This document shows, piece by piece, positions 1-11,268 of a stretch of 64,000 nucleotides of DNA. This DNA is from Pleurodeles waltl (lineage: Eukaryota; Chordata; Amphibia; Caudata; Salamandridae). The stretch's first letter is position 1. The number at the start of each line of letters is the position of its first letter. The notes beneath the pieces were generated by a model. The model ran no database searches. It was not told the origin of the DNA and saw only the letters and a list, made by a program, of their open reading frames with translations. The stretch spans positions 1,180,330,863 to 1,180,394,862 of the forward strand of contig NC_090437.1 of assembly GCF_031143425.1 (NCBI RefSeq). The letters run 5' to 3'. The translations under genes and the position numbers were made by a program.

Positions 1-939
1 CTGCCTGTTCCTGAAAGCTGGGAAGACGGTGATCTTGCCATCGCAAACCCTTTATTGATGTCATTTTTAGGGAAAAAAACACGAGCTGCCTTCTGCAGCC
101 CTTTTTTCCAATTTTTTGGAAAAAAAACTAAATTTGCACTGTATTTTGGCTAATTTTTTGGTCTCCTTCAGGGGAACCCACAAAGTCTGGGTACCTCTAG
201 AATCTCTAGGATGTTGGAAAAAAAGGACGCAAATTTGGCGTGGGTAGCTTATGTGAACAAAATGTTATGAGGGCCTAAGCGCAAACTGCCCCAAATAGCC
301 AAAAAAAGGCTCGGCACAGGAGGGGAAAAGGCCTGGCAGTGAAGGGGTTAAAAGAAATCCCCACGTTAACCTATGGGAGCAATAGGCCTTGCAATAGTGA
401 AAAACTAATTTTGCAGTATTTCACTATTAGGACATGTAAAACATATCAGTAAATGCCCTACCTTCTAAATACACTACACCCTGCCCAAGGGGCTACCTAG
501 GGCCTACCTTAGGGGTGCCTTACATGTTCTAAAAGGGAAGGTTTGGGCCTGGCAAGTGGGTGTACTTGCCAGGTCGACATGCAGTTTAAAACTGCACACA
601 CAGACACTGCAGTCGCAGGACTGAGACATATTTACAGGGCTACTCATATGTGAGGCACATTCAGAGCTGCTGGCCCACTAGCAGTTTTTGATTTACATGC
701 CCTGGGCACCTCTAATGCACTTTAATAGGAATTTACCAGTAAATCAAATATGCCAATCAGGGATAACCAATCATAATTACAATTTAGATAGAGAACACTT
801 ACATGTTAACACTAGTGAGCAGTGATCAAATGCCCAGAGTACCAAAACCAGCAAACTCAAAGTCCAGCACACAGTTAAAAATACAGGAAGAAGAGGCAAA
901 AAGACAAGGGAAACCACGCCAAGGACGCCAGGTCTAACA
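1..939 (-). repeat. Dispersed repeat fragment, continues beyond the window
   Basis: Read on the minus strand, this begins with TGTTAGACC at about 939 and runs off the window at position 1. Its distal third (about 1-345) matches 17935-18300 in inverted orientation, sharing the 'cactgccaggccttttcccc' stretch, the run 'acccagactttgtgggttcc' and the end 'tttcaggaacaggcag'. The insertion interrupts the retroviral RT relic: the open frame there changes from RT-like to unrelated residues at about 940. At 17935 the same family leads directly into the 383-bp satellite. I see no protein it encodes. The TG start is compatible with an LTR, but I cannot show a second LTR. Confidence 0.7.
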
Positions 940-940
940 G

Positions 941-1340
941 AAACCTTATGTTCGTTCTTGCCCAAATAATTCAACAATGCTATGGTATCTTGTCTGCTGG
1001 CTTCATGTGTGTTGAATGCAACCATTAAATCACCAATGTATTGTACTAAAGCTGACTGAAATGGCATACTTAAGGACTCCAAGTTCTTTTTCAGGATCTG
1101 ATTGAAGATGGAAGGTGATTCTGAGAATCCCTGTGGATTGTGACACCAGGAATAGACATGATTGCCAAATTTGAAGAATGTTAAGAACTGGCTTTCCTCT
1201 TGAAAAGACACTGAGAAAAATGCTTGGGACAAATGAATAACAGAACACCACTCTGCTTCACATGGAATCTGGAATAAAATAACAGCTTGCTTTTGCACCA
1301 TGGGACAACATGATACCACAATTGAGATCACCTTTCTCAA
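941..1340 (-). pseudogene. Retroviral-type reverse transcriptase fragment, broken
   Basis: An open minus-strand stretch of about 130 codons covers part of the palm and fingers of a retroviral RT: an AFFSV segment, the PQGF box followed by SPSIF, and the catalytic box region. Two catalytic positions are lost. Motif A reads HLSQAF where an Asp is expected at the first residue, and the YxDD box reads YIGD. It ends where the 1-939 repeat joins, so thumb, RNase H and integrase are absent. The fold would normally copy the element's RNA into DNA in a cytoplasmic particle; this copy cannot. Gypsy RT is the alternative, but the spacing around PQGF looks more ERV class I. Confidence 0.8.
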
Positions 1341-1899
1341 ATCCTGGACTCTGTGATATTTTCCACTTGGCTTTCACAATCCCACAATAGGAGAATTACA
1401 AGGGCTACCCATCACTTCCTATAATTATTGGAATAATTCCCTCAATTACTTCTGGGGTCATGTTATATTGTGGCATCCTGGGAAAGACTGCATTTTGCTT
1501 TATAGTCGCTTTGACTGTCTGTACACCTCGTATGAGTCCAACATCTTTTCGGAGAGATCCCAAGCGCTCAACAATACAATGTCTTGTAATTCATCAGGCA
1601 AGTCTCTTATTGTCATGACAGAAAACAATTAAAAGAGAGGATACATCTCATCAATCTAGTTGGAAGTGTCACCATCACTATTCATTTCAATTGCTATCTC
1701 TTCATGACTACAAGTGATGGAGCATTTTAATTTGCATAGCAAATCTCTTCCTAACAGACTCACAGGACTTGAATCACAGACTCCAGACTACAGATTGGTG
1801 CAAATCCTCAAAGGTTCCTATTTTAACTAGGAAGTACTCCATAACGGGATTTAATAGATGCTGGCTTGCTATGCCTGCTACCTGTACAGTCCTTCCAGA

Positions 1900-1980
1900 A
1901 AGGGGCATATTAAGAACTTCTGCAGATCAGAGAGTGGAACGGGTTGCTCCAGTGTCAACCAGAAACTAAACATCATGACC
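1900..1980 (-). pseudogene. Retroviral aspartic protease active-site fragment
   Basis: Read on the minus strand, positions about 1968-1933 give FLVDTGATRSTL, with the Asp-Thr-Gly triad at 1956-1948. In-frame stops sit just before the Phe and just after the Leu, so the frame is dead. Its location between the zinc-knuckle gag fragment (2313-2549) and RT (941-1340) is the expected gag-pro-pol order. The flap and C-terminal part are not recognisable. Confidence 0.7.
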
Positions 1981-2312
1981 CATAACACTTGCATTCAAAT
2001 GAGGACCTCACTGATCTACCTCCACTGAAACAGCCAACGCACATTCTTCTTCTTCTGAACTCTCACGCAGGAATTCTTCGTTGACTTCATCATCACTGAA
2101 ATCCATTGGTGGATATTGTGTGACTAACTTATTTACATTTGCATTTGCTTTTTGGTTTGCATTCTGCTGAGGAACCAATACCTATTCCTGTGCCATCAGA
2201 GTATGTGGAATCTGCATTTGCTGTGGGGCCTGAATTTGCTGCTGGAGAAATTATACTTGTTGTTGGGGAACTTGCATTTGTATGCTCCTATAGGAACATT
2301 CAAGTTTTGATT

Positions 2313-2549
2313 TCACAGCCTTTGAACTCTTTGATTTTGAAATTGACTGTTGTCAACCACCCTGCCCCAAATCATTTTATTACATGTACACTCCTGTTTC
2401 CAGTGGCAAACGTTCCCGCATGCATGACAAGGAAGCATTCTCTTCATATTCTGAACATCAGCCACATTGACGTTCTGATCTACTCGAACTTCATAACTTC
2501 TACCTCTAAACTGAGGCACTATATTGCCCTGCTGTTGTACTCCCTGCAT
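2313..2549 (-). pseudogene. Nucleocapsid CCHC zinc-knuckle fragment of the gag relic
   Basis: The 78-residue minus-strand frame contains CHACGNVCHWKQEC, an exact C-X2-C-X4-H-X4-C zinc knuckle, followed by another Cys. Such knuckles bind genomic RNA during particle packaging. One complete knuckle is visible. Flanking residues are basic and Gln-rich, as is usual for nucleocapsid. It lies between the capsid-like duplication and the protease motif. Confidence 0.8.
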
Positions 2550-2564
2550 TCATCCTGCATTCAG

Positions 2565-3134
2565 CATTCGACCTACAAATCTGCTGGAGCCACAATTTCA
2601 AGTGTTTAAATCTTCCCACAAACACGTTGAAAGCTTAAAAAACCTCTTCATTTCTTGGTACCATTCCAGTGGCTTCTTCCTCAGCTTCGGGTAATTATTA
2701 GTAAATGTCAATATGTAATTTCTGCTCCATGGAACATGTACAAAATTCCCTCCTGAGATTTCTCATGTTGGCATCAGTTTTACAGTTCCCTCAGCCTTCT
2801 ATACACCATTTGAAGATGCAGTCAGCCTCTTCTTCTGGCCAATCAGCATTCTGCTTACATTCGACCCAGAAATCTGCTGGAGCCACAATTTCAAAAAACT
2901 GCTTAAAACTTCCCACAAACACCTTGCAAGCTTAACAAACCTCTCCATTTCTTGGTATCATTCCACTGGCTTCTTCCTCAGCTTCGGGTAATCATTAGTA
3001 AATGGCAATATGTAATTTCTGTTCCATAGGACATGAACAAAATTCCCTCCTGGAATTTCCACAGTGGCATCAGTTTTACAGTCCCCTCACCCTGCTGTAC
3101 ACCATTTGAAGATGTAGTCGGCCTCTTCTTTTGG
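2565..3134. repeat. Tandem duplication (~293-bp offset) inside the gag relic
   Basis: Copy 1 (about 2565-2840) and copy 2 (about 2858-3134) share long runs such as 'tctgctggagccacaatttc', 'ggcttcttcctcagcttcgg' and 'acaccatttgaagatg'. They differ by scattered substitutions, so the duplication is not recent. It doubles a capsid-like segment of the minus-strand gag relic. Confidence 0.85.
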
Positions 3135-5693
3135 TCTCTATTCTTTGACCATCTGCCTTCTCACCTATCCAATGCTCCACCTGTTTGGATGCTCTGAATC
3201 AATTCTCTAATGTGAATTTTCATACCAGGTGACCTCATGTTTGCAAGGTCTCTAGAATCGAATATTAATCTGTAACTTCTTTTTAACTGGATTAATTAAT
3301 TTCAATTTCATATTCCTCTGCCAAACCAGCTAATTTCCCATAGCTCTATCCTGCACAATGCATAACATCCTTGCACATAAAGATAAATTTGTTTTCATTG
3401 TAAGAATCCAATCTATCCAATTCAAATGTTCCCTCAATCATTTCATTCGGTTCCAATTTTAGTCTTGCCATATTCAATGTCTTTTCTCCCTCTGGTGTAT
3501 TTCTTGAAACTGATACTCCACTTAAACTGTCTAACTATTCAGTTATTTGTTGAGCTGTCAATCCTTGTAAACTAATATTGTTACTAATATCTTGAGGTAT
3601 AAGCTGTGGAATACTCTATGGAGCTCTCATAGCTTGCTCCTGAACCAGCACAGATGAACCTATTGAACATAGGCTACATGTCATATCAATCAGTGAACCT
3701 ACTTTATCACACATTTGTTTAGAACCAAAAGAGTTTATAGGGGTTATGGCTGGTACAGTAGTGCTCAGTCTCTCCATTTCTGCATTAGTTCCAAAAGGAT
3801 AATGTATTGCTGATGATGGATATGGAATCTGTGGACCACTCTCATTATTACCCTGGGCATATAACAGGAGTACTGGACCTATTGTCGTGAACTGTCAATG
3901 CATCTGGTCCTGACAAACTTGTTTGACTTGGTTGGAAAAATAGTCTTTTACCTTGTCCAGTTAATACTGTACCAAAAGTCTGATTTGACAGATTTGGGGC
4001 AACATTCTGGTGGTGTTGTTACTGGGAAATACACGGGCTTTATCTGTCTCTGATTCACACTCTGTGCAGATGTTTTTTACAGTAGGCGTAGACTCAAATT
4101 AAGTCATTGCTGAATTCTGAATTGGCTGTGGCATAACTGGAACTGTGACATTCTGAGCTGTATTGACAAATGGAAGTATCGGATAAACCACTGGCACCTA
4201 TGCTACTGTAACAGAAGGTACATTTGAAGCTAGTTGAACCTGGCTTTGTACAACTGGAGCTGTGGCAATACTCAGGGCTACATTCTGATTCAGTGATTCA
4301 ACTGCATTATACAGTAGGGGAAGATTCTTCAAAAGTTGAGTTATAAATTCATTATATGAATCACTTACAGTGGCTGTTGTCCTATTATGTCCATCTAACT
4401 TCTGCTCTAGGACTTCTGCAAGTTTCTTTTTGACTTTTGATCTAACATTTACATCACCTTCCTGTGTTATTGCTGGGAATAATTTCACACCATGTAAATT
4501 CTCTGCTCCTTATCCCTTTTAGCTTCTGCTAGTGTCTTTTCTGCTTTCCTCATCCTCCTCTAGAACTTCTGATCCTCTTTCTGCCTCACAACTAATTCCC
4601 AAATGGCAAGTGTTTCAAACTGCGCAGGTCTAGGAAGGGGTTTTGATTCATACCCCTCCCTCCTCAGATTCTCTAATACCCTTAAATTGAAAGTTTCGTA
4701 ACAGGGAAAAGCTAAATTACCTTCCTTCTCTGTTATTTTGCACCATTGGTTTACCCAAAGACATGCTAAAACTCCTCCTTCCTCCATTCCTTCAAATGCT
4801 GGTGTATCCTCACGTGGAGTAGGCTCACCCCTCTAACTAAAATAAAAACATTTCCTCTCAATGCACTCCATAAAGCTTTGAAAAACTTCATTTTTACACA
4901 AATCTAATTCACAAACACAATTCTATGAATCCAAGAAGTAGTTTCAATCCCACAATCATCTTCACGAGTTGTCCTCAGCCTAAAGCAGCGCAGTTTTGTC
5001 TACCAATCCGTGCGTGGGTTTTCTCACTGTCCAATCAATCCCAGCGTGGACCAAATGACATCACACTTACAGCTGCGACTCACTTCGGAGCCGTCTCATA
5101 CACCTCTCACGTATACACCCTAAATGCAAATATTACAAGCACAACCAAAACAAACCTGTCTGCTGACTACAGGTAGGATTTAAACGCTTTGATAGCTGTA
5201 TAGTTACACTTCCAACTGTGGCACATACACAAGTAAGATTTGACCCACAAATCTCACTCCTGTTGATACAGGTTCTCCCTGTGCACTCAAGATTCACCTA
5301 ATACCAACCAACAACTCACACACTTAAGGAATCGACTGGTATTGTTGAAAGTGCTCAATCAATCAACACCTCATTGCAGACAATATATTAATCAAGTGTC
5401 TCCATACACTAGTGAGGTACTCTGGAGTCTTAGGTTATGCAGGACCCATAAACATCAACAACCATGTGGGCAATTTTTAGCACATAGTGCAACATTCACA
5501 TGGAGTGCACAAACTCCCCAAACATCTCATACATTACACTTCACCTCAATTTAGCCAAAAGCGCTGCAAGCGCAAACCATACTCAAAACACATACCGTAC
5601 ACCTGAAACACAATGCTGAAATTTCATCTACCCCTATACTTTACCAGCAACAACTCACAATGTGGGCAAAATCCAATTCCCCTCCTTATGAGG

Positions 5694-5715
5694 CGAGACC
5701 ATAACTCTGCTACCA
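5694..5715 (-). promoter_or_regulatory. Retroelement primer-binding site, initiator tRNA-Met type
   Basis: The minus strand reads TGGTAGCAGAG followed by TTATGGTCTCG. The first 11 bases are complementary to the 3' end of vertebrate initiator tRNA-Met (ending CTCTGCTACCA), and the rest aligns to its T-arm with few differences. The site lies about 150 bp downstream (minus sense) of an AATAAA and about 900 bp upstream of the first gag-like frame, as expected between U5 and the leader. The exact LTR end is blurred, because no clean CA abuts the site. Confidence 0.65.
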
Positions 5716-6799
5716 ATACTGCTGTAGCGCATGCAGAGGTCTTCTTCCTGCCTCTGGTTCAGAAACGGCACATGCTTTTGTGAGATGCCACAACTTGTCC
5801 CACTTTCACTAGAGGTCGACTAGATCTTTGGACTCACTAAGGAGTGTGGTGATCAGATTTATTCAACACAGATCAATACCATGAGAAACAGAATTTTTTT
5901 CAAACATTATAACCTATTTAACTACAAAATCAAAAACTAAACTGAATAAAGTTTCAAAGCTTTATTACAACCACAAAGTCAGTGTACCTTAGATGGTGCT
6001 CAAAACTAAGTTAGAAACATATATGAAATTCATAGACTGACCAAAACGTCTAAAGAGATTAAGCCTACTAAACATCAATGCTATTGAATACTTCAAGAGG
6101 ATAACACAAATTAACAAAACTAAAATGTGCACATCAAAAACAGATTTCAAAGCAGATGATGGTGACATTAGTAAATCATCAAATTCAAATAATAGCAATC
6201 AGTTTTCACGGCTGGGTCTTTCTTATCCCTGATGGGAATTTGGACAGGCATGTGTGGGGGTGGACTAACACATGCAGGCAAAACAAAAAGAGACAAAAAA
6301 TAATTTGGGACATCATCTAACCAGGGTAGCTCACCAAAAATACACTTGTGTAATCATCTAAGCTGAAAAGGAAACAAGAAATCACTATATATATATGTCT
6401 TGTGGGACATCAGAAAGGAAAGATTAATGAATTCAGAAATTTCACAGCTTTTCAGCATCAGTAGACAGCACCATCAGAGCAGTGCAGAAAATGGACCGCA
6501 CATAGGGCAGGTCAGCAGGTGAACAGCATAAGCAAAGGGACATGCAAGACTAAAGGGAAACTCACAACATAAAGGCTAAGAATGGCAGAAGGCTTGGAGA
6601 GGAACAGGAGGTGACAGCAAGAACACCCAAGGAAAACTCACTCTAAGTTTCAAAAGTCTAACCCTAACTAGAAATGTCCATTAAGTTCTGATTGGTTTAC
6701 TGTGTGGGCCCATCTTGCGCATGTTGATCAATAACCAATGAGAATTTTAGATACCCATCAGGTTTCCAACTATTCCAGAGTTTCTCAGGGAAGGAACAA
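5716..6799. other. No gene seen; candidate LTR remnant at the left edge
   Basis: Positions 5716-5870 would be U5/R of the minus-strand ERV relic. From 5870 to 6799 the sequence is AT-rich, with a short (AT)n run near 6386. I find no convincing LTR start, coding region or RNA gene. Confidence 0.4.
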
Positions 6800-6956
6800 A
6801 GGCCCATATTTATACTTTTTTAGCACCGCATTTGCGTACTTTTTTGGCGCAAAAGCGGTGCAAACTTACAAAATACAATTGTATTTTGTATGTTTGCGTC
6901 GCTTTTGCGTCAAAAAGCGGCGCAAATGCAGTGCTAAAAAGTATAAATATGGGCCT
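6800..6956. mobile_element. Foldback MITE, 157-bp near-perfect palindrome
   Basis: The left arm starts AGGCCCATATTTATAC and the right arm ends GTATAAATATGGGCCT. The arms stay complementary almost to the centre, around 'acaattgt' near 6875-6885. There is no coding capacity. The structure fits a miniature inverted-repeat (foldback) DNA transposon moved in trans. A target-site duplication is not clear from the flanks. The arms contain several GCGCAAA/TTTGCG-like words in opposing orientation. Confidence 0.8.
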
Positions 6957-9528
6957 AAGTCATCTAAATGAATTAATACAGTTCCACCAAAATATACCAC
7001 TGGTTCATCAATTGAAACTTTGCAATTCTTTCCTAAGGCGTACAGGTTGATTCTAACAGTTCTCATGTGAATTTAACGAAACTTCCTTTCTTGTTCGACA
7101 GCTAGAACAAATACTGTTACATTTGTTATTATTTAGAACATGTTCTCTGTCTTTAATACACTAGGACATTCACCGACACTTCAACATCCTAAGAATTAAT
7201 TCAGGATAAAGAGAACTGAATGAATTAGTACTTTTCCTCTTACTGCTGCAACAATGAATCTTCAGGCCTAGTCTAGCTAAGAAAGCCTAAATACATATTA
7301 ATGCAATTAATACATATAAATCCTATTGCACACCTTACAGTTTGAATCAAATATGGAAAGAAAAGTAACAATATATATGACATTAGAAACAGTTTAAAAA
7401 CACATTTCTGTCTCTACGTTAATAAATTCATTTAATTCAATATAAGTGTAAGTATGATGAATTCATGTTTGCTTAATACTCATAATATACTTCATCTCTA
7501 CTAATTTTCTGAGATAATACTTTCAATATTAATTCATTTCAGTAGTTCACTTGAATATAAATGCACAACATCTTTCATGGATCAACGCGATGTCAAAAAA
7601 AAAATGGAGGTCACAATGTCTGCCATAATTTAAATGTGCACATTTTTACATTTCATGTTAATTTTTCCTTTTAGACTTTTAAAAGAAGGTTTGTAAGTTA
7701 TCATATTCTAACTCTTATGGTACTAATGTATTAGTAAAATTTGATCTTAACTGCAAGTAACAATTTAAAATGATTACCATTCTCATCTCAGCTCACCATC
7801 CATGTTAAATTAATGGAAGTCCTGGGTCTGTCCTAAAAGGTGGCCTTCCTACAGTAGGCCACATAAATGCATACCTAATGCAGCATATGCCTAACCTTGA
7901 TTAGCACCATGTGACTCATTACACAGGCCAATGATTCAAGACCATGATCAGACAACACAGCAACCCCTTGTTATGAAAAATATGTCTTGTGCCAATTTGA
8001 AATCATTTATGTTTATTACCAATGGTAAAATCTATCCGGGAGTCACCGGTGACAAGTGGATTCCCCATCATCCACAATGACCACAAACTACACAAGCAGA
8101 GACACTATATACATTAACATGTTTTTAAGTACAATGGTCCAAATGGGATCATGTCATTAGATTGAAACCACTGAGTTACTAAAGGTCAGGATTCTGGAGT
8201 CATGAGAAAGTCTCAGACAGATACATAAATGTAAGCTCTTGCTGCTGAGCAAACTAATCTGAAATTAATTGCCACCAACGGGTGACAAGTGGATGCCTCA
8301 ATAACCACAATGAGCATTAACTACACAAACAGGGACACAACATACATTAACATATTTTTATATAATTTCTTGCCTCAAGAGCAAAGCTTGGAAATGAGAA
8401 TGTACACATCAAATGGTGGCACAGCTTGAAAGCATGCTTAGCATGAGCATACAGATGGCTGCAGCAATTATTCTAAGACAAAATATTAAATCTAACTCCC
8501 TCTTTGTATGTTCCCTAGTCACCACTATTCTTTCCTTAGCACTATGCATGTTATCACTCAATGGAATTATCCAGTTTTTCTATTCTGGGACAGAAAGATG
8601 CCTGGATCCTTGAACTGGACTTGCATTGTGAGGAGTTTAGCACACCTTTTTTCCTGAAATTCATTGATGAATTTGGCTAATGAAAGTGCTGGCACTCATG
8701 CACCCAGAGGGTTTTGATGTCTACAGCTCACAATGGTTAGTTTGTATGTTCTTAGTCTCCTTCTTTAACTAGAGTAGCTGAAGAATTTGTTCCCAGGTGA
8801 AGCCACAAAATAATTTGTATATATTTTAACCTCCTATGCGCAGGTACACTACCAGGCTAAAAGGCTGTATAGAACTAAAAAGATGAATGACATGCTGAAA
8901 CTGAGAACTGAAAATTTACCCTTAAGTTCACTCGAGTAGACCCAGGAACATGTTTTTTGCTCCATGAACATGACATAGACAGAACATCGTGCACTGGACA
9001 TATATGTGATTAGTCATGCCAAATGGGGTAGTGAACTTGAAAATGAGCAAACCTGACAACAATCAAACACACCAGGCAGAAATATCAAAATGAAACCAAA
9101 AATAGAAGCAAATCACAAAGGCCTGTTGTCTAACTCTTACATTTCACATAAGTAGAGAACATGATTGTCAAGATGCAGAATTTATCACTAAAGAAGAAGA
9201 GGAATGTATTCAAGGAATTGGTTTATGGTGCACCAGTAGGGAGTTCTCGATGGTCTTTTTCCACACACCCTCAGTGAGCAAAGAAACAGGGTATGCGGCA
9301 AGGAGACATATGTAGTGAAAGCAATAGGGGTGGAGATAGCACTGTGTGGGATATTGAAAAGAAATGTCTGGATGATAGGAGGCATGTGATGGTTAAGTAC
9401 TCCATTTTAGCAGAAAATATCATGGTTCAGACTATCCCTAGGCTTCAGACGACAGTCATCTGGCTAGGTAAAGTTCCTTCCCTAAATGAAACACCAACAT
9501 ATGGTGGTTTATGGGATACCATGAAACT
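6957..9528. other. AT-rich sequence, no gene recognised
   Basis: I find no convincing coding stretch here. The only open frames are short (at most about 90 codons) and carry no known motif. A weak direct repeat lies at 8040-8365. Confidence 0.5.
8040..8365. repeat. Diverged direct repeat pair
   Basis: About 8045-8125 and 8270-8357 share 'ggtgacaagtggat', 'ccacaatga', 'aactacaca' and 'acattaacat' in the same order at an offset of about 235 bp. It is probably an old duplication or part of an unrecognised dispersed repeat. Confidence 0.55.
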
Positions 9529-10053
9529 TGTTACAAGTTACAATAAACCCTTTCTCCTATTGTCTTTATAAAAGTAATTTCCAAAGGCAGGCATTTTTAT
9601 TTTGTGATATACACTATTTTCAATGTTAGTTTCTGTCCCCTGTTACATTCCTAAATGGCAAGAGTGTCTTGGTGCATGAGCTCAGTCGATTGAGTCCCTT
9701 AGACTGTGATTTCCTCTTTATATCTACAGTATTGCATGTCTGTCCTTGCAAATGCTTTACTGGTTTCAAACATTATGCATGCTAAACACAGGAATAGGGT
9801 CAAGTATCCCAGAACGACTACAGCAGACATACTGATAGTGAATTAGCAACACACATATGTAAGGCTGCATCAGAAAACAGATAGACAAGTAGAACATGTC
9901 ATGAGCAATTTGTTCATCTTCCTCAGCCCTTGAGTATGCAAATAGATTATGCCACACACGAGTGCTGTCACCTCCGCGCATACATTGTGGTTCCTGTTCA
10001 GAGTCTGCCCACAACTACAAGGGTCCTACTGCGCATAGCATCAATATGCTACA
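9529..10053 (-). mobile_element. Candidate 3' LTR of a Gypsy retrotransposon with polypurine tract
   Basis: The minus strand reads AAAGGGGAAGA (polypurine tract, about 10064-10054) immediately followed by TGTAGCATATTG, a typical LTR start. A TATA-like box (TATAAAG) lies at about 9722-9716, and AATAAA-like signals follow at about 9600 and 9555. The far end is uncertain; TGTTAC at 9529 (minus ...TAACA) is one possibility. It follows the integrase relic in the right order and orientation. Confidence 0.5.
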
Positions 10054-10329
10054 TCTTCCCCTTTGTTGAATAAACATGTGTCTGGCATCATTTTAAATCA
10101 CATCTCTTCAATCAGTCTGCTAGAAGCTCACAATGTTCAGCTGGTTCCTCTGAGGTGATCGAGATCCACCTGTGTCAGGTAACAGTGGTATAGGCTCAGG
10201 AGCCAGACCTATGCCTCAAACATAGTTGCAGGTGCTGGTGAGTGTCAAAATTGGTGTTTAAAGTGTGATGTGCCCCAAGTGATGGATTTTCCAGGACGAT
10301 GTGCTGTTACCATGAGTCCCTTGCATGCC

Positions 10330-11010
10330 ACCAACTTTAAAGGGTCAGTGGCGAACGGGGTGTTCATCTTTCATTTCTGTTTCTGCTTTTCCAATAACCT
10401 GTCTCATCTGTCTTCCTGAGTGTGTTGTCACTGATCAGCATACGCTTTCATTTTGCTCCGATGGAAACTTTGGTGTCACAAAGTTTGTCAGCATTCACCA
10501 ATCATTCGGATGTCATGGAGGTAGCTTTGTTCTGATTGCTCTCCCAAACAACAAGGTAGCTGGGCTCTCACTCATAGTAGAGTGAGGAGTTGAGTGATAG
10601 GCCCGGAGGGCCTGGCATATAGGTTGGCTCAGAGTGATTGCTTGCTTATACACTCATTGAATTCCCCTCTTGAGGTTGCCCATGAATCTTTTGACTACAC
10701 CATTGGCTTGGGACCAGAGGAGTGTACTTTTCTGATGTTCAACTTCGAGTCGCACAAGAAACTCCTTGAACTCTTTGCTGTTGAAGGGTGGGCCATTATC
10801 AGATTTGAGGATTTCAAGGATACACCAAATTGCAAAGATGTCATCAAACTTTTCTATGACTTTATCATGAGTTGTTCAGGACATTGTTTCCATGAAAGGA
10901 AAACAGGAATATTTGTATATGATTACCATGAGATGCTGTCCGTTTCCTAATGGTATGAAGAGGTCAACTGTTACTTGTTCCCAGGCATAGGCAGGAATGT
11001 CAAACATTTC
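10330..11010 (-). pseudogene. Ty3/Gypsy integrase core, decayed
   Basis: Reading the minus strand from 11010, I see a WEQVTVDLF segment with the first catalytic Asp, an NGQHLMVII segment, and then SDNGPPFNSKEFKEF (Asp at about 10800) holding the second Asp. The third acidic position lies in ANGVVKRF, where Lys replaces the usual Glu. Stops interrupt it after FMETMS and after KRGIQ. A degenerate C-terminal segment down to about 10330 resembles the post-integrase region of Gypsy elements. Integrase inserts element DNA into host chromosomes; this copy is dead. The polypurine tract and LTR lie just downstream. RT and gag of this element are not seen. Confidence 0.8.
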
Positions 11011-11268
11011 ACTGGATGCTGAGTCACCTTGGGGGGCAGGCAATTGCAGATGCCTAAACTATTCCTACCTACACTAAAAGCTAACTATAATTCTGAGTAC
11101 TAGAACTATCAATCTAATTTTATGAAAAACAGTGAAGGGGATGTCAAGAGAGAGAGTCAACTTTGGGTGACATTTCTCTCCAATGCCTCTTGGCATGTTA
11201 GCAAAATTTCCCGAATTCTGTCTTGCTTCTTTTCAGTCCTGGCCATCCTCCTGTCCATTCGATGCAAC

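Larger units (their letters stand above)
2139..4787 (-). pseudogene. Gag relic: matrix/capsid region to nucleocapsid
   Basis: Several short open stretches on the minus strand (4787-4560, 4488-4198, 2549-2313) plus interrupted sequence between them make up a gag-like region. The N-terminal piece has the tryptophan- and charge-rich look of a matrix domain. Between 3134 and 2565 a capsid-like segment with a Pro-Lys-Leu-Arg-Lys-Lys-Pro-x-Glu-Trp run appears twice because of an internal duplication. A Gln-rich spacer lies at about 2300-2140, after the zinc knuckle. Assignment rests on order (PBS, gag, protease, RT) and the zinc knuckle rather than on end-to-end similarity. Confidence 0.6.
940..5870 (-). 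mobile_element. Decayed class I ERV-like retroelement
   Basis: Minus-strand order: candidate U5/R end (AATAAA near 5868), primer-binding site (5694-5715), leader, gag (4787 down to about 2139), protease motif (about 1956) and RT (1340 to 941), where a dispersed repeat interrupts it. Only fragments are open, and stops and frameshifts are frequent. The residues around the RT PQGF box and the DTGA protease motif resemble gamma/epsilon-type retroviral pol; this is a family-level impression, not a search result. The 3' half (RNase H, integrase, env, 3' LTR) is not seen. The element is inactive. Confidence 0.75.

Noticed and set aside
10594..10950. 118-codon plus-strand open frame
   Set aside because: It is the shadow of the minus-strand Gypsy integrase, which shows the DNG and other motifs.
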